The notes: generated by a model not told the origin, from the letters alone. 64,000 nt of DNA from Adiantum capillus-veneris (GCA_014529385.2 CM043965.1:62083933-62147932); one strand, 5' to 3'; shown: positions 1-11,668, numbered from the stretch's first letter. Numbers and translations: made by a program.

Positions 1-375
1 CTGAAAGGAGAATTTATTTCACCTACAGGGAAAAGAGCATGTACATAGATGCTAATGAGTCGGGGAACACCATATCCCTGGTAAATATGCTTGTTTTTTA
101 TAAGTCAATGAAAAGCTCTATTTTTTGCGTATATGATTTTTGTTAGAGAATCTGTAAATGATTCTAATGTTTTCACAAGTAGCAATAAAGGGAATCAAGA
201 GGAATTACAGTTGTCTAATTTCCTAAATGGATTCCAAGATGTTTTCATTGATGACATCCCTAGTGAGCTACCTCCAAAACGAGGGGATGATGACCATGCA
301 ACATAGCTTCTACTAGGAAGCTCACCGCCTAATAAACCTCCTTATTGAGCTTCACAAGCTCAACAAGAGGAGATC

Positions 376-923
376 ATGAGGAAAGTGCATGGTGGAAAAG
401 GGATGGTGAGGCCTAGCTCCTCTCCATTCTATTCATCAGTACTTTTAGTGCAAAAGAAAGATGGCACATATCACATGTGTGTCGACTATAGAGCACTAAA
501 TAGGATCACTATTAAAAAAAAAGATTTCCCGTGCCGCCGCGGTAGAAGGTCTATTTGATAAGTTACAAGTTTTGGCCTAACAAATGCTCTAGCCGCATTC
601 AAACTCACGATGGACAAAAATCTTCAGGCCACTCAAATTCTCTTGAGGAGTACAAGTGACACCTCCAAGTAATCTTCCAAGTTGTGAGAGAGAATTATCT
701 TTTCATTAATCAAAAGAAAAGTGAATTTTTCCTACAAGAGAACCAATATTTAGGTCACGTCATCTCTCAAGATGGTATCCGTATGCATCCATCAAAGTTG
801 GAGGCAATAAAAGCATGGCCTAATCCAAGGAATCTACATGAGCTAAAAAGTTTTATATGGTATGTGTGCATACTATATACGCTTCATAGCATAATTTTCT
901 TAAATAACAGGACAATTACATGA
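376..923 (+). pseudogene. Ty3 reverse transcriptase fragment
   Basis: Two blocks in different frames. The first carries the finger/palm start: [17 protein letters not shown] followed by a CVDYRALN block, typical of Ty3 RT. The second carries the C-terminal thumb/connection: QYLGHVISQDGI followed by a block ending LHELKSF. The catalytic YVDD region between them is missing, as is the usual G-x-x-x-Y-Y-R-R-F stretch after LHELKSF. At the latter place a short AT-rich segment begins GTATGT and ends ACAG, but it looks like replaced sequence rather than an intron. Confidence 0.8.
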
Positions 924-944
924 CTTAACAAAGAAGAACGTTAA

Positions 945-1447
945 TTATTCATGGACGGCTAAGGAGAAAAATTCTTTTGAAAACCTCAAAGAGAAGCTTA
1001 CCTCTCAACCAGTCCTTATGCTTTTGGATCTCTCAAAGCCATTTGAGGTCCAATGTGATGCTTGTGGTGATTGCCTTAGAGCTATTTTGCTTCAAGAAGG
1101 GCATGCCATAGCATATGAGAGTCAAAGACTCAACTCCGATAAGCGAGTATTGGGCAAATACAAAAAAGAGCTACTAGATGTTCTATATGCCATAGACATG
1201 TGGAAACACTATCTCTTGGGGACTCCATTCATCCTACGAATGAATGACAAAGCCTCAAGAACTTCATGACGCAAACCAAGTTCTCGACAAACAAATGAGG
1301 TGGGCAAATTTTCTTTCGCAATTTAAATTTCATATATGCTCACATTGTTGGCAAGCACAATCAAGTGGTCGATGCACTTTCACAACGGTCAAGGGTAAAT
1401 GTGGTGTCTATAGCAACTCAGAATTATCTATCTTTTATGATAGATGA
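945..1447 (+). pseudogene. Ty3 RNase H fragment
   Basis: Encodes the N-terminal half of Ty3 RNase H: a LDLSKPFEVQCDAC block with the first catalytic Asp, then AILLQEGHAIAYESQRL, then an ELLDVLYAIDMWKHYLLG block. The normal family spelling has a serine or glycine after the DA pair, so CDAC is slightly unusual. Near position 1250 the reading shifts frame and continues as a degraded tail resembling the usual RWANFLSQF...H segment. Not functional. Confidence 0.8.
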
Positions 1448-1499
1448 GTATGTTACTGACTAAGACTTTAAGTACGTAACTACAGCCTTTGCATTAGAG

Positions 1500-2440
1500 A
1501 AGATAAAAAAACCATTCACCTTTGAAGGATGGTTATCTTCTAAATAGAAATAGGCTATGTGTTAGTCACCCATACAATAAGAAAGTCATGTATGAATCCC
1601 ATGCTTCTCCTTATGCGGGGCAAAAAGGGATTCCATTATCTACTCTTTGAGGAGTAGAAATGTATTTCTACTGGTCACCATGAAAAGTAAACATACAAGA
1701 GTATGTTTCAAAATGCGTGTTATACCAAAAATTGAAATTTGATCGAGGGAAGCAACTTGGATTGTTTCAGTCGACAGGCTTAGCAAGAAAACACACTCTA
1801 TACCTGTCAAAAAGACTATTAAGGCACATCAAACGACGACCCTCTTTAGATCTCAAATTTTCAAGTATCATGGCTTTCCAACACCCATAAAGTCGGACAA
1901 AGATCGTAGAATGACCAGTAATTTTTAGAAGGGTCTCTTTAAGAATCCAGGAAGTAGACTAAATTTCTCTTTCGGCCTAAAATCCACAAACTGATGATCA
2001 AAGTTTAAGTTATCTAATGATTCTTGAATCTATTAAAAGTGTATGTCATGGAAGTAGATCAAAGTTCTCAATGAGAGAAGTACCTACCTCTTATAGAGCA
2101 TGGGTAAAATGACATTGTACATACTTTTATGGGAAAAGCACTTTTTGGGGTTAAAGAGGGAAGATCAAAAAGTCCCTTACTACTTAAAGTACATGGGAAG
2201 ATCTTCGCTGCTGATGAATATAGCCAAGACTCACAAGAATCTTTTCCAAAGATTAAAGAGGTTATATCCATCTCAAAGCAAATGCAAAAAGGGATGTTGC
2301 TAATAAGCACAGAAGGGCTTTAGCCTTTAAGAAAAATGATTGGGTCTTGCTTAAGTTTTTCAAGGCTCGTCTAAGGCATACTACGGGCAAGAATCCTACG
2401 GGCCACCAAGAGTATTATGCTAAACTAGCAAAAAGATAGT
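1500..2440 (+). pseudogene. Ty3 integrase remnant
   Basis: Heavily decayed integrase. Around 1560-1650 there is an H2C2-like lead with HASPYAGQKGIP, and around 1780-1960 a degraded core with a KTIKAHQTTTLF block and an IKSDKDRR block, where SDRD is normally found. Around 2340-2450 there is the ALAFKKNDWVLLKF C-terminal motif. Several stop codons and frameshifts. The identification rests on domain order and short motif matches. Confidence 0.65.
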
Positions 2441-2475
2441 ACGGTCCTTTTAAAATTCTAAAGCCAATATATGAG

Positions 2476-2800
2476 ATGGCTTATCAATTAAAGTTGCCTA
2501 ACCATTGGCTCATTCACAACGTTAACCATGTGAGCCTACTCAAGCCTTACAAAGAAGAGCCACAAAAAGAACCAATAATTGAGGACCTGTCAGAGATTGA
2601 GGATCAAGAAGAGGTGTTGCAACCCAAATCGATTCTTGGACACGAAGACAAGGTACTAAGAAACAGTAAAATTATCCAATGATATCTTGTTAAGTTTAAG
2701 AATTATCCTTTTGAAGATGCTAGATGGATCCAAGGAACCTAGCTTAAGGATAATATGAACCTTGTCAATGCTCACAATGCTAAACTAGAGTAAGCAAATG
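2476..2800 (+). pseudogene. integrase C-terminus and chromodomain fragment
   Basis: The reading begins with the Ty3 GPY/F tail (YQLKLPNHWLIHNVNHVSLL), runs through an acidic linker, and reaches a chromodomain-like block (QPKSILGHEDK ... YLVKFKNYPFEDARWI). One stop interrupts the chromodomain. In chromoviruses this domain targets integration to chromatin marks. The same layout, intact, is seen in the minus-strand element near 45.4 kb, so the two belong to the same broad clade. Confidence 0.75.
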
Positions 2801-3044
2801 AAAATGCAATTTAAATGAACAATGTTTTTGTCTTATAAGACTCATTCTCTTTCTTTTATTGTGCACAAAATTTAAGAAGTATACATGCTTAGGATCATGT
2901 TTGTGGTGATGACGTCTCCCAAACACCAAGTAGAAGTTGTCACTCTACTTTGGAAGTATGATGTGGACTAAAGAGCAGACATGCTTGGCGCAGCTAAGTC
3001 TCCCGCGCACCAAATGGATTAGTCATCCATTCTGGAATGATGTC
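2801..3044. other. unassigned, probably 3' LTR start of the chromovirus
   Basis: AT-rich sequence without a credible gene between the chromodomain remnant and a long inverted repeat. Its position right after the polyprotein suggests 3' untranslated sequence and LTR, but I could not place a clear polypurine tract or TG boundary. Confidence 0.4.
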
Positions 3045-3660
3045 GTAGGGTAAAAAATGTCATAAAAAATATATCTAACTTTACCAAATGATTTTCTCGT
3101 ATTAAACTGATCATTTAATATGGGAAGATAAAAAGGGAACAAGAGTTAGGATATAGATATGTGCTTCTAGATCTATCTCAACAAGGGACCAAAAGGAGAA
3201 ATGGTTGCATCTCAATAAGGGTCCAAAATGAGACGATCTACCAAAGAGCAATCTGCAATAAGTTCTTCTAGATTTACCTCAACGAGAAATGGTTACATCT
3301 CAATAGGGTCCAAAGGGAGGTAGTCTATCAAAGAGCATTGTCTATCTAATGGAGCTTAAAAGACCTTAGGGTTAGCTTCATTAAAGACCTCCAAAAGTTA
3401 GTGTTAAAAAGTCCTTTGACCTAAGGCAAGCTAGGGCTAACCTTGAGGTAGGAATCCTAACCAAGCATGAGATGCTAAGATGCTTAAAGTGGTTGTGGGA
3501 ACCTTGCCCAAAGCTTGAGGTGATTTTTATGCTTAAATGACTAAAGTTCTTGAAGTGTTCAATTCAAAGATAAACTCTTCAAGAGGCATAAAATGTTTCC
3601 ATGTTTGATTGACTAAGTGCTTGAAGTATTCAATTCAAACCAAATGACTTAATAAGCATA
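3045..3660 (+). repeat. long inverted repeat, left arm
   Basis: The reverse complement of this stretch matches 4660-5265 with obvious but imperfect identity. Shared blocks in order are CCAAATGATTTTC, GATCATTTAAT, GGGAACAAGAGTTAG, a block around GGACCAAAAGGAGA, CAAAGAGCA, ACCTAAGGCAAGCTAGGGC and AAGCTTGAGGTG. The inner part contains a degenerate repeat of a TGACTAAG...CTTGA unit. It follows the chromovirus remnant directly and may be its 3' LTR. Confidence 0.7.
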
Positions 3661-4659
3661 AAAGACACCCGTTCAAATGATCCTCCACATGTAACCCTCA
3701 CGATGTGCTTGAATCCTATTGGATAGGTTTTAAAGGGGTCCAATGAGAATTTAGATACATAAAAATAAATAATTAAGTTCTTCCTCTCAAAGAGAAAAAA
3801 GAGGACACATGTCCAAATGAAATAATTAAATAATACGAGAGAGAGAGAGATGTGGACCAAGCATGAGAGGGGGGTATACTCTCTCACACACATATACACA
3901 CACATTCTCTCATTGTGTGGAGTGCAAAGTGCAAGAGCTCCATCTCCTTCTCCAAGCTTGTTGAGAAGTGGAGAGCCTACACCAACACTCTTGGCTATGG
4001 AATGCAAATCCAACCAAGAGCCATGTTTCAATGCTTAAGCTTGACATCTTCTTCATCTTCATTACTATGCTATTATGCTATGCTAAGCAAGAAGAGTGCG
4101 GATAAGTGAGTAACTATTTCTTTCTCCTATAAATGATTCTTCTTCCTCTTCCCTACCCTCATTCCCCGCTAGCTCTCTCCACCTTCGAAGGTGTTTGAGG
4201 CCTTGGGACTGAGGCTTGGGATAGTTTATGCTTTTTGCAAAGTTTATGTTATGCTCGTGATGCATGAAGCTTTCCATCTTCATAGCATCACCAAGGTCAC
4301 AAGGAACACAAAGATTGTATTGTACCAAGTCTCTCTTGATGGGAGAATCTATAATACAAATGCCTTTTGGAGGGGGGACCGGCTCCAAGTAAATCCGGTC
4401 CTCAACTATTGTCATGTTCTCTAATACTCTCTCTTTTACAAAAGTATTGTTCATGCCAAGTTAATTAAGTACTATGTTTATGTTGCTACCATCAATTAAG
4501 TTCACCCCTTATGTTCTCAAAGTAATCTCACAAAAATGCTCACTCTACTTCTCTTAATTCTGCTATTCTCAAAGTTCAAAGGCCATTTCCATTACAAAGG
4601 GGGTGCCCTTTGGGTGAGTGGGAGGTTAAGTCAAAGATTCTCCTAACTTTGGGGCTTTC
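3661..4659. other. loop between inverted repeat arms
   Basis: About 1 kb with GA- and CA-rich patches (3838-3850, 3890-3910) and no coding sequence I can recognise. A CTCCTATAAATG box near 4117 followed by a pyrimidine-rich stretch could be the TATA/start region of an LTR. That would fit the view that the left arm plus this loop form one LTR of about 1.5 kb. Weakly supported. Confidence 0.35.
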
Positions 4660-5265
4660 CCCCTCCTTTGTAGGGTCTCTTTTTGACTCAAGCCCCCCAA
4701 GAACCTTACTCATCAAGCATGGCAAGCACCTCAAGCACCTTAGTGAGCAAGCACGAAAAGCACCTGAAGAACCTTACTCATCAAGCATGACAAACACATC
4801 AAGAATCTTAGTCAGCAAGCACGATAAGCACCTCAAGCTTGGGCCAGCGGGTTCCCACCTCAAGCACGGCCCTAGCTTGCCTAAGGTCTAAGGACTTTTA
4901 ACACTAACCTTTGGAGGTCTTTAATGAACCTAACCCTAAGGTATTTAAGCTCCACTAGATGCACGTTGCTCTTTGATAGACTATCTCCTTTTAGACCCCT
5001 ATTCATATGTAACAATCTCTTCTCTTGGTCCCCTGTTGAGATAAGTCTAGAACTACTTATTACATATTGCTCTTTGGTAGACCATCTTTTGGACCCATAT
5101 TGAGATGCAACCATCTCTCCTTTTGGTCCCCTATTGAGATAGGCCTAGAAGCACATGTCTCTATTCTAACTCTTGTTCCCGTTTATTCTCCCACATTAAA
5201 TGATCAATTTTATATGCGAAAATCATTTGGATTAGCTAGATATTAGATTTTATGACTTGCAATTT
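4660..5265 (-). repeat. long inverted repeat, right arm
   Basis: Inverse copy of the left arm. Here the inner part is a clearer tandem array of about 60 bp: the phrase around AAGAACCTTACTCATCAAGCA recurs near 4700 and 4770, with a diverged copy near 4800. The outer end fades near 5265 in AT-rich sequence. Confidence 0.7.
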
Positions 5266-6238
5266 CCTCACACTCTTGTGATCTGTTAGTTTGTAAGCAT
5301 AATAATGCTTTCTTATTTTCATGAGACATGAATGTATATGTTCTCCTTTCATGGAGAGTTTTTGCAAAGCTACACACTCATGCATCGCATACACATAGTT
5401 TGTTTACATTTTACTAAGTTTCATGGAAACTTAGAAGAGGCAATGCGTAGATTTGTGTGTCAAAGTACATATGTTTTAATTTGCCCCTTTTTATGTATGC
5501 TTGGCATGCTCTTTGTATGCATGGAAACAATGTTTTCTACACATCCCCATCCATATGATGCATTCATACAAAGTTGAAGCAATAAAAGTATCCATGTTGC
5601 ATCAATCAAGCTTTGTGATGCTAATGGTAAGTACATTTAGTTCATGATGCTAATGGCCTATGAAGGCATTTTTTTAGTACTCATGCATACCACCCAAAAT
5701 GGTCAAAAGACAGTCACACAGTGTTTATCAAAGTGAAGCCCTTCTAAGGCTTGGCCACTCAAAATGGGAAGATTTTCTAATTGGAGCAAGATTTCCAAGC
5801 GGGCATGATTCCTACTATGCATATGTTATGACTCTATGGCCAAGGAGCCAGCTAATAGAACCCATTAAGTCGATCAACATGCGATTGTACATGGTGAAGC
5901 AAGGCTTCTACACATATGAGACATCCTGCATTGGCAAACCCCCCACAGGGTGATACAAATTTTGGTGCCAAGGGCAGTAATTCAAGCACATCCTGAAGCC
6001 GGTTAAATTTCAAGTTTATAAGTTTGCACTTATTAACTCTTGCAAAAATTTCTACAAGTCAACTTGGCAAGCAAAAGTTGCTTCGGAAAGACTTTTGCAA
6101 TCTGAGGAAATTTAATAGCTAAGTTTCTAGAGCTATCTCTATTCAATATTGGGTAATCTACAATACTTTTATAATTCTCAATAAGACATATAATTCGACA
6201 AGGTCGATTTTCTTTTGCATTGACATATGTATGTCTGC
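5266..6238. other. no recognisable gene
   Basis: AT-rich sequence with only short unrelated open frames. It is the left flank into which the copia element inserted. Its last five bases, AAGAG, are repeated on the far side of that element. Confidence 0.5.
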
Positions 6239-6243
6239 AAGAG

Positions 6244-6507
6244 TGTTAGTTTTAATGGCCATGTGGCCGACCACCCATCACTAACTGCTACTAACCCTAA
6301 GTGTACAACTATACACTTGTGTGAGCCACTAACACTAAGTACAATGTGTATTGTGCCTTAGTGCATAAGATAAAGAAGAAAGAAAGGGGCACACAGTGTG
6401 TGTTGGCTCTCCCCCTCCAACCTGTGTGTGGCTATGGTGGTGTGTGTGTGTGAGTGTGTGTGCGCATTCCTCTCCTCTTCCGTTGTGCTCTTGGCTCCTC
6501 TCCTTCA
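6244..6507 (+). repeat. copia 5' LTR
   Basis: Begins TGTTAGTTTTAATGG and ends CTCCTTCA, 264 bp. A TG-rich stretch (GTGTGTGTGTGAGTGTGTGTGCGC) lies near the end. It matches the two pieces of the 3' LTR. Two bases separate it from the primer site. Confidence 0.92.
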
Positions 6508-6509
6508 TC

Positions 6510-6520
6510 TGGTATCAGAG
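6510..6520 (+). promoter_or_regulatory. primer binding site (tRNA-iMet)
   Basis: TGGTATCAGAG, the complement of the 3' end of plant initiator methionine tRNA, immediately after the 5' LTR. It primes minus-strand DNA synthesis. Confidence 0.9.
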
Positions 6521-7657
6521 TGGTTTTATTCTCAAAATCGCTTTCGTGCACGCGCACTTTTAAGAGTGCAAACAGGGTTCCGATTTCAGCATCGGCAAAT
6601 TCAGCATTCTAAGAGCATTTCTAGCAGGCATCTTAGAGTTTTACCCCCCTTTCGAAGCCATTAGTGCCATCAAAAACCCCACTCGAGCTACGATTCAAGA
6701 GCTGCATTTTTCAGCCCTCTTTTGGTAGTTTGTGCTACAGAGCTTTCATAGCCATTACAGGTACCATTATTGCAGTCTCTTCCATCTATGAGAGCGCACG
6801 GTTCATTCGAGAGTGTGTAGCCTCTTTTGGAGTGACCTCATACACACACATAGAAGGGAGTTTGATGGCATTGTCTTCTTGGACTACTAGTACAGATACA
6901 TGTACAGAGATAGGTACATAGAGCGGCTTGGTTAGCTTTCTCTGTGCTTCTCGGACTCGATTTCGGCTTCGGCTATGGTATTGACGACTCACAGGCTACA
7001 TGTTTCAGTGCCTGTGATATTCTTGTTCCAGTGGGAGCAGTTTTTTATGCGTACATGCATATGTTTGCACTTTTGACAGTGTTTGAGCTCTTTTGAGAGC
7101 GATTTGACTCTCCGTAGGAATATTTCTTTGCATACACATGCTTTTGGTGCTTGTTTGAGCCTCATGACAGACTTTTACGTCTTTGTGGATACTACCATTG
7201 TACACTTTTGTGGAGCCATCTTTTGGCTAGTACGGCAGTCCCGACCATTTCTGAGACTTGGTCCTGATGATAGCCATTTCTGAGACTTGGCTATATATTT
7301 TGTTGCATAACCTACGTTGTTGAGAGTCGATAGTGTGAGGTTTTCATTGAGCTGGGGTATTCTCAAATGTGGAGATACCTTCGGTGATACAGGTAGCTGG
7401 AGCATTCCTTACAAGGCCTCGCCATAGGACATGTATAGAGTGGTATAGATGCTTTTGACGCCAAGTTGGTGGTCTATGGTCAATTTGACAGTTTATGCAC
7501 CTCAGTTGGTCTCTATACAATGTGCTTTTGAAAGCGTTGCCCTCCTTTATGCTTTGTGAGTGACATACTTGGTCATTTTGTCTCGTATTTTGGTTGAAAT
7601 GGTCCCAAATACAAATCTGCCGAAATTTTCCCAGAATCTTTTGGTAATTTTGCCACC
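6521..7657 (+). other. copia untranslated leader
   Basis: About 1.1 kb without a gene between primer site and gag. It is recognisably related to the leader of the second copia element at 62708-63840. Shared phrases include a run of GTTTTACCCCCCTTTCG type, TTTGAGCTCTTTTGAGAGCG and GACATGTATAGAG. Confidence 0.75.
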
Positions 7658-8440
7658 ATGTCTACTAGTAAAGACGGTGACATTTACGACATAAAGAAGT
7701 TTGATGGCACTAATTTTTAGCTTTGGAAGAACCAAATGCATGATGTGATTGTCCAAAAGAAGCAAAAGTTGCCTATTGCCTATGCGGCTAGAACTGAAGA
7801 TATGCACATGACTCGGTTTCAGTGGGAGGAGCTCGATGAGCTATGCAGGTCTATGATTAGACTGCACCTTGGTGAGTCGGTGGTACTTTTTAGTGTTAGA
7901 ATGTGAGACTGTTCATGCTTTATGGCAAAAATTATGCGACACTTATGAAAAGGATACGGCTAGCAATAAAGTTTTCTTGATGCAAAACTTTTCAACCTTT
8001 GTATGAAGGAGTCAGCTAGTGTTGCCAGCCATATCAATGATTTTGATTCTCTTTTTGCCCAGATTTGTGCACAGTGCATGACCATTGATGATGAGATGAG
8101 AGCAATATTTTTGCTTTGTTCGTTGCCACCCTCTTGGGATATCTTTTGCACAGCTGTTAGTAACTCTGCTCCTAATGGTACACTAAAATACAATGATGTC
8201 ACTAGTGCACTTTTGTCAAAGGAGATGCGTCCAAAGACCATGACTAGCTCGCATCATTGCAAAGCTCATTATGTGCAAAGGGATGATAAGCAATCGTTCT
8301 TTGCAATGTGAGTCCAAGAAAGAGCGCAATAGAGACGCATCAAAGGGTAGAACCAGATCTCGTGGTCGCCGCAATGCTCATTGGAATTATTGTGATAACT
8401 TTGGTCACATAAAGAAGGATTGTTAAGCTTGGAAGCGTGA
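7658..8440 (+). pseudogene. copia gag
   Basis: The start ATG sits in a strong GCCACCATG context. The protein begins with the copia gag signature KKFDGTNF, but the next codon is TAG. Downstream frames carry the UBN2-type gag domain (SVASHINDFDSLFAQI, then a DDEMRAIFLLCSLPPSW block). The zinc knuckle near 8378-8428 reads W-N-Y-C-D-N-F-G-H-I-K-K-D-C, so the first zinc-binding Cys of CX2CX4HX4C is now Trp. A stop follows the knuckle. Nucleocapsid function is lost. Confidence 0.85.
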
Positions 8441-8546
8441 CAAAGAGAAGGGCAAAGGTAAAGGCAAAGATCATGATGATAAAGAGGAGAAACTAAAGAG
8501 TTCGGTTCAGATTGAAGAGCCGAACATAGTTCAAGATGAGAGTGAT

Positions 8547-8906
8547 GTGCAAGACATTAATATGTTGACTGAAAGTAATGATGTTTTTTATGATGCACAT
8601 GAAACTCTATCTTTGCAGAGTTCTATGCTAGTTGAACTCCTTGTTAGTGGTGAAGTATCCCATACATGGATTCTTGATTCGGGTGCTTCGTTGCATGTCA
8701 CACCTCATAGGCATTGGTTTACTACATACGAGAAAACCATTGGCTCTGTTACACTTGGTGATAGTTACTCTTATGACATTGTTGGCGTAGGTGATATTGC
8801 CATGGTTATGGAAAATGGGGTGAAGTTTATAATCCATAATGTGCATCATGTTCCAGCCTTGACATGCAATCTGATTTTGGTTGGACGTCTTGATGCCTTG
8901 GGTTAA
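8547..8906 (+). pseudogene. copia protease
   Basis: Retroviral-type aspartic protease fragment. The active-site motif WILDSGASLHVT is intact, followed by VTLGDSYSYDIVGVGDI and HHVPALTCNLILVGRL, the normal protease-to-integrase transition in copia polyproteins. A stop after DALG cuts it from the integrase. Not expressed as a polyprotein. Confidence 0.88.
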
Positions 8907-9039
8907 AAAGTCCCTTTTCATCAGCAGTCTTGGCGTGTTGAGAAGGGTCATCTTATTATAGTCCATGGTTCTAAAGTTGGTTCACTTTATCCTCTTTATG
9001 TATCTGATAAAAACAGTGTTCTTTTTGTAACCGAGCTGC

Positions 9040-9860
9040 CAACCGTTGCTTGTGGCATAGTCGGTTAGGACATAGTCAAAGAAGGGAATGGAGACACTCT
9101 CTCGTTTGGGCTACTTACCGTCTTTGTCATTTTTTTTATTTTACCTTTTGTGAGCATTGTCAATATGGAAAGCAAACACGGACACATCGTACACATTCTT
9201 TTGACAAAGAAAGAAAACCCTTAGAGCTTGTGCACAATGATTTATGTTCTAAATCCCATGGTGGTGCGTCCTATTATGTTACATTCATTGACAATGCAAC
9301 ACAACATGTTTGGGTCTACACCATGAAGTCTAAAGATGAGACCTTTTCTTGCTTCAAGAAGTTCTTATCTAGTGTTAAAACTCAGTATAAACATAAGTTG
9401 AAAGCTTTGCACTCAAACAATGGTGGAGAATATGTCTCCAAAGAGTTTACAGACTTCTGTTCAAGTAGGGGAATTAAGCATGAGTCTACAGCTCCTTATA
9501 TCCATGCACAAAATGGTGTTGCAGAACGAATGAATAGGACCATCTAAGAGCGGATTATGTCTATGCTATCACATGCTAATTTATCGCAAGTGTTTTGGGT
9601 TAAAGCATTATACACAGCCATGTACTTGATCAATAAAAAACCACATGCTTCATTGCAGTTTCGTGTACCTTTGGAGTTATGGTCAGGACATTAATTGTCT
9701 TATGAGAAACCCGCACATCTGGCTGTAAAGCTTATGCACATGTACCCAAGGAGTTGCGTGCTAAGCTAGATCCTAAGTCCAAAAAATGCATCTTCATTGG
9801 CTATGGTGTAGATGGTCAATTTGGTTTTTGTTTATGGGATCTGAAAAGTTGATCAGTGAT
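9040..9860 (+). pseudogene. copia integrase, catalytic Asp lost
   Basis: An HSRLGHS zinc-finger lead is followed by FCEHCQYGKQTR (the CC half of HHCC). The core has ELVHNDLC with the first catalytic Asp and NGVAERMNRT with the catalytic Glu. The second catalytic residue, normally SDNGGEY, reads SNNGGEY, so Asp is replaced by Asn. A stop follows NRTI, and the C-terminal part continues in frame pieces (VFWVKALYTAMYLINK). The Asp change alone would abolish strand transfer. Confidence 0.88.
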
Positions 9861-10068
9861 CTGTAGCAGTGATGTTGTCTTTAATGAGACTAAGATACAT
9901 AGACAGCCAATGAAAGAGGTTGAATTCTGGAAAGTGACGTTTTCTGATGTATCACCTCCTATCTAGACAACTCTCGAGACAATTACTACACATGCTAGTA
10001 CGAGTTCTAATCAATCACCGTGGAGATCTCAAAGAGTCTCACATCCGCCAAAACGTTTTGTTTCGGGC

Positions 10069-10610
10069 GTGGATTTTGTTTTGCTGACAGATAGTGGTGG
10101 TGAGCCTTCTTGTTACAAAGAGGCTATGCTAGCCAATGATAAGGTTCAGTGGGAACATGCTATGAAGAGGGAGATGTCCAGTATTGCAAAGAACAAAACA
10201 TGGAAACTTGTTCCATTGTCAAAAGGTAGGAAAGCATTGCCTTGTAAATTGATTTAAAAGAAGAAGGTTGACAATTACAAAGCTCGTTTAGTGGCCAAAG
10301 GTTTCAAGCAAGAATATGATGTCGAGTTTCAGGAAATCTTTTCTCCAGTGGTCAAGATGACCCCACTGAGAATGCTACTTGCTTTGGTTGCCACTGAAGA
10401 TATGGAGCTTAATCAAATGGATGTCATTACAACTTTCTTACATGGTGATCTCGAGGAAGATATTTATATGCAGCAACCTGAAGGGTTTGTGCTAAAGGGC
10501 AAGGAACATTTGGTCTATAAGCTTCTGAAAGTCTCTATGGCTTGAAGCAACCATCCAGACAATGGTATCAAAAGTTTGATGCATTTATACGTTCCCTAAG
10601 CTATAAGCGC
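10069..10610 (+). pseudogene. copia reverse transcriptase, N-terminal part
   Basis: Copia RT with WEHAMKREMSSIAKNKTW, KARLVAKGFKQ, FSPVVKMTPLRMLLALVA, NQMDVITTFLHGDLEEDIYM and QQPEGF. One stop falls before KKKVD. A frameshift falls in the YGLKQP segment, about 70 bases before the catalytic YVDD piece. Residue order matches the family throughout. Confidence 0.9.
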
Positions 10611-10624
10611 AGTAATGCGTTTAC

Positions 10625-11626
10625 GTGAAAAGACAACCAAATGGAGAGCTTATTATGCTTATCCTTTATGTAGATGACATGCTTATTGCTGGTCATTCCA
10701 AGAAGGACATTGATGACTTGAAAAGCAAACTAAAAAGTCAATTTGACATGAAAGATTTGGGTGAAGCCGATCACATTTTGGGTATGCACATTACTCGTGA
10801 CCGTAAGAAGAGGTTGTTGTACCTTTCTCAAAAAGAGTATGTGCACAAGGTTCTTGATCGTTTCAACATGCAGAAGGGGAAGGCTTTGAGTACTCCACTG
10901 CCTGCATATTTGAAACTTAGCAAGAACGATTATCCCAAATCTGCTGTGGAAAAAGCTGCAATGGCTAAGGTTCCTTATGCTTTATCTTGTGGTAGTCTCA
11001 TGTATGCCATGGTGGCTACAAGACCTGACATTGCACATGTAGTGGGAGTTGTCAGCAGATTTATGTCTAACCCTGGTAAAAAGCATTGGGATGCTGTCAA
11101 GTCGATTCTCAGATATTTGAGTGGCACTGCAGATAGACAATTATGCTACGATCGTGGAGAGTCATCCATTCATGGATTTGTAGACAATGATTATGTAGGC
11201 TGTGTTGACAGTCGTAAATCAACAATGGGTTGGATTTACACATTTGCTGGTTCTGCTATTTCTTGTAGATCAGTTCTTCAAGACTGTACATCCATTTCTA
11301 CCACAAAGGCAAAGTATGTTGCATTGAGTGAGGCATGCAAAGAAGCTATTTGGCTTGCTCGCCTAGTGAAAGACCTTGAATTGGAGCAGTGTACACCAGT
11401 TCTTCATTGTGACAGTCAGAGTGCTATTGCCTTGGCTAACAATCCAGTGTTTCATTCCAGGAAAAAACACATTGATGTGCGTTATCACTTCAGTTGTGAA
11501 TGTATAGCAAACAAGAGCCTTGATTTAGTGAAGATTCCTACGTCAGAGAACACAGCGGATGCACTCACTAAAAGTCTCTCTAGCCATCAGTTTCAGCACT
11601 GTCGTGCATTGATGGGCATTGGGTGA
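10625..11626 (+). pseudogene. copia RT C-terminus and RNase H (333 codons open)
   Basis: Long open stretch starting just before ILYVDDMLIAG, which holds the RT catalytic YVDD, then DLGEADHILGMHI and the YLSQKEYV connection. RNase H follows, with acidic residues in FVDNDYVG, YVALSEACKEAIW and LHCDSQSAI, then HIDVRYHF. The frame stays open to a stop just before the purine tract. It is the best-preserved part of the element but is cut off from upstream domains by frameshifts. Confidence 0.92.
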
Positions 11627-11668
11627 AGAGTGGTTCTCTTCCATTCATGTTATCTCCGACATTGGCCA

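Larger units (their letters stand above)
1..2800 (+). mobile_element. decayed Ty3/Gypsy chromovirus (partial)
   Basis: Remnant of a Ty3-type LTR retrotransposon, entered from its interior at the window edge. In order it shows reverse transcriptase, RNase H, integrase and a C-terminal chromodomain, which is the order of plant chromoviruses. Stops and frameshifts break every domain, so no protein can be made. Gag and protease would lie left of the window. A 3' LTR probably begins within a few hundred bases after the chromodomain, but no clear TG start or purine tract was found. Confidence 0.85.

Noticed and set aside
858-915. GT..AG segment inside a Ty3 RT that looks like a tiny intron
   Set aside because: Removing it does not restore the missing conserved RT residues, the element is riddled with stops, and LTR polyproteins rarely have such introns. 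More likely replaced or decayed sequence.
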